A stretch of DNA of 64,000 bases, taken from assembly GCA_029204225.1 (NCBI GenBank), contig CM055113.1:8830364-8894363 (forward strand), given 5' to 3'. A program made the position numbers and the translations under genes. A model generated the notes under the pieces. That model did not search any database. It was not told the origin of the DNA and saw only the letters and a list, made by a program, of their open reading frames with translations. Below are positions 1-16,060 of this stretch, piece by piece; positions within the stretch are counted from its first letter, which is position 1, and each line of letters opens with the position of its first letter. This stretch comes from Diphasiastrum complanatum (taxonomy: Eukaryota > Streptophyta > Lycopodiopsida > Lycopodiales > Lycopodiaceae).

Positions 1-169
1 ATAGTGGTAGGAATGGCTAGTATAAATGACTAGCGTCATTTTGAGTGGTGCCACATCATAGTCGATTTCAACAATTAGTCGAGTCAAGTTGAGTCGAGGG
101 GTGAGGGGTTCGTCTCCTTTGAGTTTGACTTCTTTGATCTTCAACAGTTCGACTTTGATTGTCATGTGG

Positions 170-1556
170 CTATTTGTCTTGTGTATTTTTGCAGACTATA
201 CAACAATGAGAGTAAATATGCAGCAAAATGAATGGAGCTAGATTAATATGGGATTTAGAAGAGTGGAAGACTAAATCCAACAGAATTGTGTCAGAATAAC
301 AATGAATCAGTCTATACAAGTATCCATGTCTCTTTTCGAGTGCAAGGACCTTATTCATCCTATCGAGAATTCTGCATTGATCATATTCAAATTCTACCAT
401 ATGACCTAGATCAGTAATTATGCTTACTAATAACAGATTTGTCGATAGTTTAGGAACATTCGGTAGTAACTTGAAATTGATCATGCTGGAAGCTCAATCT
501 TATAGTGTTGTCACCTTCGATAGTGTGTGTACTATCATCGCCAAGTTCAACGGATTTCTTTGCATTGTAGGACATATAGAAATGTTCCTGATGATTGGTC
601 TTATGTTGAGTGGCTCTAGAAACAAGAAACCAAGAATTATCGACTTGCACTTTTTGATCTTTGATCATAAATGCTCATTCATCCATGTCTTGAACAGGGG
701 ATTGAGATGTTACTGCAGCTACATTTGCTTGTTGATCTGATTGCTTTTTGTTGGCATTCTTCACTTTCAATATCTTGCAATACTGAATCTCATGATTTGT
801 GCATTTGCAATACTTATAAAACATCTTCTTTTTTTATTGTGGATTCGATAATTGCTCTTCACTCTGTGTTGACTTCTGATTTGATACAAATTGTTTCAAG
901 CCTTTCTTCTGACACTTAAACCTTTGTTTACATATAGAGCATGTGATTTCTTAATTATCTGAGATTCTTCAATTGTCTTTCTACAACAGCATAGCGAATA
1001 CTCTAGAGAGAGAGTTAAATCTGAATGTGTTGTTATAATCGTCATCAGCCAATTTTCATATGTAGGTGGCAGACTCGATCGATCCGATAGCTGCCATCTA
1101 CTACAAGAGATTCTTGAACAGCTAGTTAACATGATTCTGAAGCAAATCACCATTAGACATCTTAAGTGAGAAGAATTTCCTTCTAAGATGCAACTTAGAA
1201 GTCATGTCCCTCACATTATATAGTGCGCTTAGGATGTCTCATACTTTTGTCGAAGTTTGAGCTTCAGATACATGGCCAATCTGAGTATCTGATATATTGA
1301 GAGTGATTAGAGCCCATCCTTCGATTTTCATTTTGATTCAATTGTGTCGTCTTCAAGTTTCACTTGAATACCTGTGACAACATCCCATAGAAAACTATTG
1401 CAACAATTTTCATGTTTGATTCTACTTGATTCTAACTTTAAAGTCATCAGAATCAGTGAGATTAATTTCGTAGACAAATATAACAAAGTTAATATTGCTA
1501 TAGAAAGTATTTGATAGCTCAGACAAATCTGTAAGAGAACTTACTCTGATTACAAT
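170..1556 (-). mobile_element. Decayed Ty1/copia retrotransposon, gag to pre-integrase part
   Basis: Read on the minus strand, pieces of a copia polyprotein appear in order. A gag segment (896-1153, LPPTYENWLMTI) is followed by a zinc knuckle near 776-828 (YCKCTNHEIQYC, first Cys lost). Next comes an aspartic protease segment (450-668, WFLVSRATQHKTNHQEHF), where the family's D-S-G-A core reads V-S-R-A, so the catalytic Asp is gone. Last is a pre-integrase segment (170-484, LPNVPKLSTNLLLVS and QCRILDRMNKVLA). A degenerate primer-binding site complementary to initiator tRNA-Met lies at about 1538-1556 (TAATCAGAG on the minus strand). Frames are broken and integrase, RT and RNase H are absent, so this copy cannot be active. 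Confidence 0.85.
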
Positions 1557-1960
1557 AGAACATAGAAGTATTCATTCATTCTGACATAATACTAAATGCA
1601 ACAAACTATATAATCGATTCAATAAGTAGCTTGTACAAATCTGATGATTAGCGAGCACAAAGCAATAGCAGATGCAACCACGTACGAAACTAACTCTGAG
1701 TATCTGATTGACTATGTTTGATGCACTTCCACTAATTAGTGATGAATAGATAATAGCAATACTTAATCAACTAAGTAAATGAGAAATGATCAGCTATTTA
1801 TACTAGTTAGTAATGTTGAATAGCCTTATCCAAAATGACGGTTAGGGAAGCAATTTAGCCAGGTCACAATTGGCTGTTAGCCACAATGAGCTATAGATTG
1901 CAATTGGCACTTAGCCATATTACATCGTGATTTATCCAAATTTTTGGTTCATTTTAGTGG
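1557..1960 (-). repeat. Probable 5' LTR of the copia remnant (edges approximate)
   Basis: The sequence just outside the degenerate primer-binding site is where the 5' LTR of the minus-strand copia element should be. It is AT-rich and non-coding. I could not find clean TG...CA ends or a second LTR copy, so both boundaries are guesses. Confidence 0.35.
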
Positions 1961-2422
1961 ACTTTATTAGACATGATTGCCCTGGTTTTTTCTTGGCCCT
2001 AGAACTTTTGGATACAAAGGGGCATTATGCCCTAAAGATCATGGGTTTTCTAGCATAAAAGGCTTAATGATCATAAAGCTCAAGAGCTTTTTTGCAAAAA
2101 GCTTGATTATCATAGTTTTTTTTTTGTATCCACATGTCTATGAAACATGTTTGTCTCAACAATTTAAAATAGAAAAGACAGAATAATTTCAACAACATGT
2201 GCATCAAGTAAACTTGAGGGCCTTCCTTGGGCTACCACTCCCAGTAAGGGCTTCTTAAAAATGTGAATTCCGAGTCTCCTTGAGTCTTTTGCGTCTACTC
2301 ATAACTAACACATGTTGATCAACCTTGAAAGAAAAAAAAAATTAACAATATCTAGACCCATAGAAACTTGAAGGTTGGGCGGTCTTCAGACTTTTTCTAC
2401 CAAGACAGCCCCTAAGCATTTT

Positions 2423-2544
2423 AGAGCTCTTTGGCTCCACAAAATTCACACCTCATCATTTTTTTGTTTGGGTCCATGCCCTTGAGAGCTCTTTGGCTCC
2501 ACACTATTACACCTCATCATTTTTTGTTTGGGTCCATGCCCTTG
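2423..2544. repeat. 61-bp tandem duplication
   Basis: Two adjacent near-identical units, 2423-2484 and 2485-2544, each starting AGAGCTCTTTGGCTCCAC and ending GGGTCCATGCCCTTG. They lie about 0.7 kb upstream of the laccase start codon. Confidence 0.9.
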
Positions 2545-2630
2545 TTAAGGAAGGCCTTAAAAAGTGTAAATCCTTCCCCTCTCCAAACTTTACTCCTCAC
2601 TTGAACACTCCTTTCTAATGATAGATATTA

Positions 2631-2822
2631 TGACTTTCAATTTGTATAGTCAATAATATCGCCTATAATGAATCATAACAATGTCTAAGCAAGAATCCAT
2701 ATAGCAATATATATAAGATATATATATGACTTTCAATTTGTATAGTCAATATCCCCTTTAATGAATCATAACAATGCCTAATAAGCAAGAATCGAGGAAT
2801 CCTTGTAGCAACATATAAGATC
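2631..2822. repeat. 96-bp tandem duplication upstream of the laccase gene
   Basis: Units 2631-2726 and 2727-2822 both begin TGACTTTCAATTTGTATAG and share AATGAATCATAACAATG, with small indels. The repeat lies 425-620 bp upstream of the laccase ATG, in the presumed promoter. Confidence 0.85.
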
Positions 2823-3154
2823 CATCCGTACAAACAACTTATCAAACTTATACATGTGTATGTATAGTTATGGAAGAAAGAAGAATTTTATAAAATTGAC
2901 CCCAGCTACTTTTGAGCAGCTCTCTCTTTCACTCTCTATCAATACAGCTCGCACTACCGTGTAAAGGTTGGCCTCTACTCCCCTGGTTGTTTAGTTCTCG
3001 CATGCCTACCTCAATTACCAAACCCTGAGGGGCCCACCCATCTCTTCTCTACTATCTCCACAAATCCGTCCTTGTTGTTGCTTGCTTTAATAGCAGAAGA
3101 GTGATTCAATTTCTTCTGCCACCTCGATTGATCGGTCCCATGTACAACACCCAC

Positions 3155-3247
3155 ATATAAGCAGCAGCAACGGCTGGGGTAGTGGTAGCGGTAGCGGTAG
3201 CTGCATTAAGCTCCAAAGCTGAGCGAGTGCGAGGCTAGTAGCCCACA
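3155..3247 (+). promoter_or_regulatory. Putative laccase core promoter and 5' leader
   Basis: A TATA-like ATATAA at 3155-3160 lies 88 bp before the laccase ATG, which would give a leader of about 60 nt. A short purine-biased GGTAGCGGTAGC repeat follows. The assignment rests on position only. Confidence 0.35.
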
Positions 3248-5898
<2,651 letters not shown>

Positions 5899-7200
5899 CT
5901 ATCTGCTAGAACACCTCCTGAATCTTTTCCAATTTCTAAAGTAGCCAGAATTCCTTGAAGCGAGCCAAGAAAATAGTCACCAGGAGTAGCATAGCACCAG
6001 ATTCTTTCTCTGCTGTATCTATTTCTTTTTCTCTCTTGTATAGCACCAGATTCTTTCGCATAATATTTGTCCTACCAGTAAGTAATACAGTACTAAGAAA
6101 AACAGATGCCGTCAAAACAAGAGCAGCAAAGTGTAGAGACTTTTGTTTTGCAAATAGCTAAACATATGAACATAAGTAGTGAATCGTTTATGATGAAAGG
6201 TGGGCTGCTATGGAGCCTTTTGAGGAAATCCTCATGATGGACTTCTATGGAGAAGCCTTCTTTGACTGTCAATAAAGAAACCCTTTGTGGTCAAATTCCA
6301 TATTCTTTTGCCACTATAGTTCTGAGGTGAGCTCACCCAAATCCATGATCACACCCCTTGCTGCAGATTGAAAGCTAAAACTTGTACCTTATGGGGACTA
6401 GGTGCTACATTCTGCCTTACAACCTTAAAGAATCACCAGCATCAAAAGCTCTAAGCTTTCTTCATCAATTCCATGCGAGAAAGCCTCGATCCAGAGACAA
6501 TGGGAATGCTTGATCACATCCATTTCCACGTTTATGGTTGTTTCATTTTTTATATCTATATTATAAGAGAGAGTTGTGAAGGAGCAAGGCAAGCAAAGCT
6601 GAGGCTTCTCTTCAATAATCTATGAATTTTAATGTAAAGCTTTTTGTGGGCTGATTATATTTCATCACTTTTGTTGCCATGGGGGTCATAACATATGCCC
6701 ATGCCAAGACTATAAGAAATGATGATATATTAAGTTGTACCTTTTGCATCCTCAATTGTGACTAACCTACACATCTTTCCAATTGTTGCACAATGGCTTC
6801 AGATATTGCATGGTACTAACATATGAAGTTACATGATTACAATCTACAATCACTAGATCTTATAGAGCTCTAGTACTATCGAGGTTGGCATTCATGAAAG
6901 TCTCAATCCATTGGTTGTGTAGCTTACAACTAGAATTTAGGACATATTACTTATTAGTATTTAGGACATTACTCTAGACAAATGTGATACTTGTATTATC
7001 TTGTATAAAGTATCCATGAAAATTTATTGCACACTTGTTAGTAATTAGTGTAATATCTAAAGCCACTTCAATTCCAAAAGATAAATGCATTAGTACTTTA
7101 TGTCCTTAATATACTCAATGTGCACCTTGAAATCTTAGTATTTCATTTGATCATGATTGTGTTGAGGGTCTCTTATCCTACATGTCTTTTTCATTTGCAA
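5899..7200. other. Laccase 3' region and intergenic DNA
   Basis: A canonical AATAAA at 6271-6276, about 370 bp after the laccase stop, is the best poly(A) signal candidate. No gene or clear transposon protein was recognised in the rest. Confidence 0.5.
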
Positions 7201-7271
7201 ATGTGGTACCTTGCTAGGGCCTCCTAGTTTTAACATGTGGTACCTTGCTAGATGGGCCTCCTAGTTTTAAC
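7201..7271. repeat. Short tandem duplication (34-37 bp units)
   Basis: ATGTGGTACCTTGCTAG followed by GGGCCTCCTAGTTTTAAC occurs at 7201-7234 and again, with a 3-bp insertion, at 7235-7271. A weaker third copy of the second half lies near 7322-7340. Confidence 0.8.
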
Positions 7272-7728
7272 ATCTTTCTCTTATTGGACACATTATGCTT
7301 ATGCACATGTGACAAAGTGCAAGGGCCTCATAGTTTTAACAACTTTCTCTCAATACGCACATTTTGCTTTGGCACATGTTGGTAGGGGATCTTTTATTGT
7401 TAAGTTTTTTGAGTTATGGTTTGCTGGTAGGGCTCTTATTATCATGCTCTTTATTTATGGTTGCTTTGGGTCGTACTCTAGAATATCCTTCATTGTGATA
7501 TTGCTTTGTAAATGAATGAAATTATCTGTATTCAAAGCTAAAAATATAGAAAAGTACACAATGCTTACTAGATTTTCTTTAAAGAATTGGCCCACGAGTG
7601 GTTTAGTGGTCCCCCCAAATTTTATTTTTGTTGCTTGCATGTAGGAGAATATTTGAGCCAAAGGCCCTTTTAGGCCCATATATATACCATCAAGCGAATC
7701 ATAAAAAAAGATGCAATAACATGAGTAG

Positions 7729-8182
7729 TGTTATGGCCATATTTAGCTAAGGATTTGAAATAGTCCGAATATGGTGGACCGGCCCTCCGATATTTGAGAT
7801 TGTTGGTTACACCTCGATTAAAGTCCATATCAATGCCCATTTGTGACTAATAACCTTGAGAGGACCCATACACTCCCGCATGGCTTGTGACGATTGTATG
7901 CATGAGCATTGCATGGGATATGTGACCTATGTTTAGATGGATTGCACATGCTTATCCTACCCCTATGTATACGGGTAGGACACGCCCTCCTCCATTCTAA
8001 GTTTTGGCTTGGTTGCTAGTTTCCCTTCTCTCCTCAGGTATTCACTTGTCATGGCTCGGGGGTGAGGTGTTTGGATACATCTCAATTGGTTGGGTGGTTT
8101 GGCTCCCACTAGTTTCTATGTGTGCTAATCTTGTCCTCATCTTAGTAGTCTTCATGTTGGTCTTTACATTGGTATCAGAGTC
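7729..8182 (+). mobile_element. LTR and primer-binding site of a degenerate LTR retrotransposon
   Basis: TTGGTATCAGAGTC at 8169-8182 is a near-perfect primer-binding site complementary to plant initiator tRNA-Met. It follows a CA that would end an LTR beginning with TGTTATGGCC near 7729 (about 440 bp). Part of this LTR (the GGGGGTGAGG and TTGGTTGGGTGGTTT segments) resembles 33020-33100, suggesting another member there. No gag or pol could be read downstream. Confidence 0.6.
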
Positions 8183-11100
8183 TGGCTAAGATGCGATCTT
8201 GGATGGAATTGATGGCAAGCTCTACATCGGATTGGAAATTGAAGCACTTGGATTTGTATCTCGGAATGGAGTGCTAATTTCTCAAGGGAAGTTTGGAATT
8301 GGATTTCCTAATTGGTGTTGAAGCATGTTTGACAAAAAGGGTGGTAGAGAGCACTTCCACTAGTTTGTTTTTGTTAATATTGTTTTTAATCAATGTATAA
8401 TTCAATTCTAATTTCCTAGGTCCTTTAATGGTTGAAAAATTTTCTTCTGTAAATCAAGTAGCTTGTTGTTTTGTTTGTGCTAGATGAATAACATGCATGG
8501 GTCCATAGTGTTCTACAGTGTCGGTTTCATGAAGGACTAGCTAAGTTATTGATAGATTGATTTTGGATTGATCTATCCTGCTAAAATGACCAGCTAGTAG
8601 GTGAAACTATGAATTTGATAATTGTATGTTGAGTATTGAAAGTTTTTTAAAAAAAACTAGTCCTCTTTTAACATGGCACTGATTGGAGATTGTAGTTATG
8701 TCAATTTTCTGGTAGTAGAAAGTAAAGCTAGGAATATCTAAAAGTCCAACCACTTTCCTGGAGTTGTTGTCCCCTGATAAATAGTTCTATATTAATCTTG
8801 TTACTTTCATAGAACCTGTGAATTTATGGAAAAAGCATGTAATGCTCTTGAGAAGTGTAACCACAAACAAACAAGTAATCCTCCCACTAAACTATGTTTG
8901 AGTTCTTGAAACCCCTGTCGATGAAAGATTTATCTAGCACATATTGATTGGGGATTCCTCCCTTGAAGAAATGTTATCTTCCGACGATGAGAGGAATGTG
9001 CAAATATATTTGATGCCAAGTCATTTCTCTATGAAGAGAATCCACATAATACTTCTAGAATGCATGTTCTCTAGAAGCTATTAGGATCAACCTAAGAGAG
9101 TAGAGTTTTCATAATGACAAATAAAATGTAAATAAATCATTGTACAGATTTTCATGAGATTCTTTTAAACGCTAAAGTTTCTTATTTGAAATGGAAAACA
9201 AGTAGTGTTGACAATTATTTTCTTAATCGGGTTTGCAATCAAAGTAACCAACTTAATGAGATATATTTTATTTTATAAGATGGTTTTTCTTATCTTAGAG
9301 TAATTCATTTAAGTGAAAATAAATAATTTTGTGCTATTTCATAATTATTACAAGATTAGATGATTTATTTAGCTACCAAAAGAAAAATTTGAGCTAGAAA
9401 TCATAAAGCTCATAAACAAAGAAATGGACTAAATACAAAAAATTGACTTTACAAAAGCTTTATGTCAATTCTAATTTTTATTTACTTTGTACCCAAATGC
9501 TATTGACCAACAATTGAATAAACATCATTTCATTATGACAAAAAATTACTTGACTGACCATATATAGTTGAAAATTCGTAAAGCACAAAAAAAGACTTTC
9601 ACATTATTCAAAATTCAAATATACAACACAGGCAAATTCATACCATGTCTAGCATCATGGACATTTCTAAATTCCTGAACTTGATATACTTTTATCGTAC
9701 AAGTAAGATCCCTCCTCAAATATTATACTTCTAATTTTTGTGAGCATATTTTTCAAAAGCTTATACTATTGTCACTTGGTAGCCTCAAATGATAGATCCC
9801 ATAAATTTTTCAAAGCATAAATGATAACACAAAGTAAGAACATACATGACAAGGAGTGATTTTTTATGTGATTTACCAAATTTAGATGTAACCATTTGAA
9901 TAATCCGGGGGCCACATACTCCTTTCAGTTAACATCAACACCAAGAAATGGCTTAGGTTTCTCTAAAACTATTACCCCACAACATCTTGAATATTTACAC
10001 CAATAGCACATAGAGGGCTTGCTCCATATCAAGAAGATATAAAGACACAAATAAAAGTAAAAGTATTAACGTTTTGGTCGTTGAGAAAAAGGAGATGTGA
10101 TATGTGGGCCAATTTAGTGATTTGAGATTTCTCAGAAGCAATACATTAGTCAAATAGCATGCTTTGAGATCGAAGCTTCACATAGTAAATATTACAATGT
10201 TAAGAGCTATACTTTCACCTAATAGCATGTGACAATCAATATCAAAATTTATCCATATTTGAAAGGTGGCCTAGCCCCGATCTTCATGCATAATTGTTGA
10301 AGTGCCTAATGCTAACTTTTGAGGGACCTCCGTGCATGGTGTTTTATGACAAATTTGAACATTATGATGTTTCTATTCTTGCTCCCAAATTGTATACGTG
10401 ATTTAATTTTTACTTAAAATATGATGATGGTGTAATACTAGAGTACAATCTCTCTTATAGGTTGGAATAGCCCTAGTTTATACACTACAAAAAAGTCGTA
10501 TAACTTCTTAAATTATGGGAAAAAGTGTCCCACCTTGAGGAGGACTATAAGTTCAATAATTGATCTACACTTCTTGAGTGCAACATCATGTATCAAAATT
10601 GTAGCATTTTTTTTTTAAACAATTCAAGAACATTTCATATAGGACCAAACACAATTTGACCGGAGCGTCATCTTCAAATAATTAATGATTAAATGTTATC
10701 ATCTAAACAGTCCAAAGATGTTGAGCATGGAGAAATACCCAAAAATAAAACTACCAATGAAAGCAAAAGAGAATTTGCCAAGGAGAATGGCTAAATCTAA
10801 GCAAGCGTACACACAGCGGGAGTGTTTTTTATACAAAAGACAAGTAGTAGGAAAATAGGTGATGGAAAAAAAACATCATTATCATAGAGAATGCAACAAT
10901 TTTTAGATATTATAGCAATCTCTAAGTAGAAATTATATCTTTAGGCTAAGGGTGTTGTCCAATAAGTTTAAAATGGGATGTATTGACATAGTCTCTCCTT
11001 CCATTTTTCATTCAGAAATTAATAAAGTTAAAATTGTTACCACATAGAAAAAAGTTTGTATTTTACTAACTTGGGGGAAGGACAACAATCCCAATAAATT

Positions 11101-11587
11101 TTGAAGATGAGAGGAATGAAAATAAAGTAGTATGAAAAGAGAATATTTTTGTTTTAAAGAAAGTACTCCAAACTGCTAATTATGAACAAGTTGTTGTACA
11201 TCTACTAAACCAAACAAGAAGCAAAAAAGTAAGTAGTACTAGTCTAAACTTGGAGCGATACTTCAATGGATATAATGCAAATACTAGAAAAGGCCTTAAA
11301 TTTCACTTGGTGTCAAAGAAATGGACAAGGATAAGTGTGACAATGTTAGAAAATTGATAATGCAATCTTCAACTTTGTCAATTGATAAGCATTCATCTTC
11401 ATAACAAAAATGGCTTGGTAGGAACTCGAGCCAATCCACATGCATTAAGTCAAGTTTGCCAAATGTGACATGCAAAGCAAACTCAAACTTGTATTGGCAC
11501 ATGCATGAACATTTGTACATATGTATTCTAGAACATGACACATGTAGAAAAAATATAGATGAAGTTGCATTTCTCAACATGCAAAGT
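8183..11587. other. AT-rich gene-free DNA
   Basis: No credible coding region, RNA gene or recognisable transposon protein on either strand. The longest open frame (11296-11580, minus) shows no family resemblance. Confidence 0.6.
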
Positions 11588-12026
11588 TGTAGGTGTCAAA
11601 TTTTTGGTAGAAACTACTCTTAGAAGTGGACCAATGAGATTCAAGGCTTGATCTACCTCGAGCTAGTACCTATATCTGTAAGTGAGTTCTCTCACTATTT
11701 TGTTGATGAATCAAGCATTGAAGTCATTCTCTAATCATTTTGGATTTTTGCCTTGTAAGCTTGAATTGTCTATTCTCTCTCTATTCGGGGAGAAGGCTTT
11801 GCTCGTACATTAATTTTCTTTGTACTTTCCCCACACATGTGAAAGTAATCAATTATTGATTGTTAGCATGTTAGATTGTGATTTAGCCATAGAATCTAGA
11901 GATAGATCTTGTTTTTCAAGCTACAATTGATCTATGTGCAAACACAAAGCTTAGGAAGATCATTCACACTTTGAAAGTACATCCCACACGTGTGAACTTC
12001 TAGAAATTTCACATGGTATCAGAGCC
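11588..12026 (+). mobile_element. Copia-type LTR with primer-binding site
   Basis: A perfect TGGTATCAGAGCC (12014-12026) directly follows a CA that would end an LTR of about 425 bp. The proposed TG start at 11588 is less certain. A copia gag begins 750 bp downstream, which fits a 5' LTR. Confidence 0.65.
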
Positions 12027-12778
12027 AAACTAAATTTACCATGCTATAATCATTTCATGTATGAGAAATTTTGAATTCTATTCAAGCTAAAAAGTAGTTT
12101 TTTCACAATTTTCTATTATTTCTTGAGAAGTTTGTGGATCAAAGAGACCAAAATAGAAATTTTCATATCTGAACATGTACTATACGGATTTCTAAGATTT
12201 CACACATGTGAAAATCAGCCAGCTTCATTCCTCTTGTTCTCTTTGATGCTTAATTCAAAGATAGTGACTAGATAGCTTGTTGGAAAGCTAGAAAAGTCTA
12301 GTTTTCATTGCAATTTGTTTCGAATCGATTTGATAAGCCAATCAAAAGTAATAAGATTTTGATTAAGGGTAGGTAGGGCACCTAGACCTGTGTTGTGGAC
12401 ACTTTTTGATTTGATCAAAATTGCTTGTTTGATCCAAAAACCCATATCTATGCATACCAATTACACAAACTTGAAATCTAGACATTGTTCTGAGTTGTTT
12501 GACACATTGTTTCGTATAAAGCCATTGTATTTGAGTCAATTGGGGTTTCTTTGAGCATCCCACACATGCCAAAGAAAGTTTGTGCCAAAACTTGTTAAAC
12601 TCCATTGCAAAGTGAGAGGTTGAAATAGTTTGAAAAACATTGGTAGAAATTTTGAAATCTAAAACAAATTTTGTTGCAAGATCTTGCATAGGAATTGGTA
12701 ATACACCCTTTGTGAGTCCTATAGTGAGGGAGTAGCAACATGTTTTTTTTGTTCATTACAAGTATTTTTCACATATTA

Positions 12779-13122
12779 ATGGCCTCTATGGGATCCTACC
12801 TCTTAGAAGCTAGTGAAAGAATGTACACCTCCAATTACTCTATTTGGCTGATTAATATGGAGTCAATCCTAATACTCCAAGATGTAATGGACATAGTTTT
12901 TGGACTTGAGAGGAGGAGCCTCAAGTACAACAGGAGGTGCAAAAATATAAGAAGAGAGCTAGGATGGCCCTTCATTTTATCAAAATGAATGTCTCTAATG
13001 AGATCTTAAGAGAAATCGGCACTTGCACCTCTATCAAGGAAGCTTGGGATGCACTCAAAGCTATCTATGAGGCCAAGATAGAGCTGATGGTACTGATCAA
13101 TATGGTTTCTACCCTGATGTAG
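12779..13122 (+). pseudogene. Copia gag N-terminal fragment, frameshifted
   Basis: MASMGSYLLEASERMYTSNY followed by SIWLINMESIL matches the start of copia gag proteins (NYxxWxxxMExxL). After a frameshift near 12940, MNVSNEILREIGTCTSIKEA followed by WDALKAIYEAK continues the same gag (UBN2-type) domain. It belongs to the element whose LTR ends at 12013. The frame is lost after 13122 and no pol is seen. Confidence 0.8.
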
Positions 13123-13459
13123 TTTCTTTAGGGCATAACATATTGCTATCAATGTTTTTGATAGGGAGGATTGGATGATTGTTATTGAACTCACTTTTAG
13201 TTGCTATGTAGCAACTTGTGCTTTGGACATAAATAACAACAACTATGACACATGTCTTCCTCACAATACTAACTCATACAATTTTGTTTGGTGGGATGGT
13301 GGCAAGTAACAGCTAGGTGCCCTAAAACTGGCTTCACTTTATAGTACTTTTTGTATTGTATAATCAATTTCAGCTTTGTTGAAACATGTTATGCTATAAA
13401 ACAAAAGGTTTCAAAAGGTTTGGTCTTGGCTTATCAAGAGAGACTATGTGAAATGTCTT

Positions 13460-14600
<1,141 letters not shown>

Positions 14601-14607
14601 TTAGCAG

Positions 14608-14750
14608 CATCCTTAGGGTTAGGGTTGTCCCAAGAGTAGGTTTTGGGTTAGGTTTAGGTTTGGATGGTCTCGGCGCAAGCTCGAGGTTGGCGTGAGGTGA
14701 GGTGAGTCGCGACAACTCGGTCCCGACGCAAGCTTGAGGTCGGCGTGAGG
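14608..14750. repeat. Telomere-like motifs and a duplicated GC-rich segment
   Basis: 14608-14670 contains degenerate plant telomere-type units (TTAGGGTTAGGG, GGGTTAGGTTTAGG). It is followed by two copies of CGCAAGCTNGAGGTNGGCGT at 14673-14697 and 14725-14750. The stretch is clearly more GC-rich than its surroundings. Confidence 0.6.
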
Positions 14751-15065
14751 CGGGGGTCTGGAAAAAAACAATATTTAAGGACCGTAGTCCAAGCACAAGT
14801 CACCTCATTTGCAAATTCAGAAGCACGCATGCTGTCAGAGCTCTTGCTGCGACAAAGTCACGGGGTTTCTATAGTATTTTGCATACGTTCCCACTCACAC
14901 ATTTCTTGACGGTAAGATTCTTGTCATTTTTTAACTTTGTTCTATGCTAAGCATGGGTATTAAAGTATTGCATTACTAAATATTCATGTTTTAGCTAGTG
15001 TTCGTCTTCTTAAAACTTGGGTGACCTATGCTCAACATAGGTGGCTGCAAGAGTCCTCTCCTCTA

Positions 15066-15502
15066 ACATATGTTGAGCATGGGTTGTGTTCGGGTCCTGA
15101 GTAACAACCTATGCTTAGCATCGGAAGTCGGCGTGATGTTTTTCTTCTTATCACCTATCGACCTATGCTGAGCATAGGTTGCATCTCTGGTCCTCTTCTA
15201 ACCTATGCTCAACATAGGTCGTCATTCACGTCCTCTAGTCCCACCTATGCTCAACATAGGATGTCTTCGCGTGCTAGCATAGGTTAGCAAGCAGCATGCG
15301 AAGACATCCTATGCTGAGCATAGGTGGGACTAGAGGACGCGAATGACGACCTATGATGAGCATAGGTTAGAAGAGGACCAGAGATGCAACCTATGCTCAG
15401 CATAGGTCGGTAGGTGATAAGAAGAGAAATATCACGCTGACTTCCGATGCTGAGCATAGGTTGTTACTCAGGACCCGAACACAACCCATGCTCAGCATAG
15501 GT
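15066..15502. repeat. 437-bp foldback built from repeated 19-bp palindromes
   Basis: Arms of about 210 bp pair without register shift about an axis at 15284: position x pairs with 30568 minus x. Each arm carries five copies of the palindrome ACCTATGCTGAGCATAGGT or close variants. Left copies start at 15066, 15107, 15161, 15201 and 15243; right copies end at 15502, 15461, 15407, 15367 and 15325. The unpaired centre is about 15276-15292. Single copies also occur outside the foldback at 14942-14957, 15024-15042 and about 16151-16168. It could be a foldback transposon end, a young hairpin-RNA locus or an amplified protein-binding site. Confidence 0.9.
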
Positions 15503-15760
15503 CGTTACTCGTATTTCTCCCGTTTTACAAGGCTCAGTCTGTGAAAAGTGAAACTTTTAAGACGTTTTAGTAAGAAAATGTGCTGAATTTATAATTAAAT
15601 TTTACAAAAATTGAAAATTTTAGTTATGATTTTTAGAGATTTTTCACAAAAACTGCTTGCCTATTTTAAGTTTTCAATATTTTCATTAAGGTAATGTTTG
15701 AAATTTTTCTAAAGAATCTTTCTCTCTGCAGATTCTCAATTGTTTGTGATAATCTTTGAA

Positions 15761-16060
15761 ATGTCGAGGATTTCTTTTAAAATTTTGGATAAACCTCAAG
15801 ATATTCCACTGAAGAATAAGAAAAAATTCATGTAGTACTTCACCAAAGGGGTCAACAACGCAAAGTTGTCCGAGCTTTTTATTCATTTAGTTGAGAAGTC
15901 TGGCAAGGGAGACTCACAGTTTAAAATTCAAGGAATATTGCTTGCTGATCAACCAGATGAGGATGAGGAAGAAAGTTTTGTGAACGTGCTTGTAAAGGAG
16001 ATGGATAAGTCTCGTTCTATTTTCATTTTGAACGAGACTATGATAAAGATTCGACTTTGA
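15761..16060 (+). pseudogene. Unrecognised 100-codon frame with one internal stop
   Basis: Starting at ATG 15761 (MSRISFKILDKPQ), the frame meets TAG at 15833-15835 (codon 25). It then stays open through a lysine-rich part and an acidic run (DQPDEDEEESF) to TGA at 16058-16060. An acceptor-like TCTCTCTGCAG precedes it at 15721-15731. I recognise no domain. It lies 260 bp beyond the foldback and may belong to the same element. It could be a decayed captured gene piece or one exon of a short gene. Confidence 0.35.

Noticed and set aside
10484-10495. CACTACAAAAAA, resembling a CACTA transposon terminus
   Set aside because: I found no matching inverted end, 3-bp target duplication or subterminal repeats nearby.
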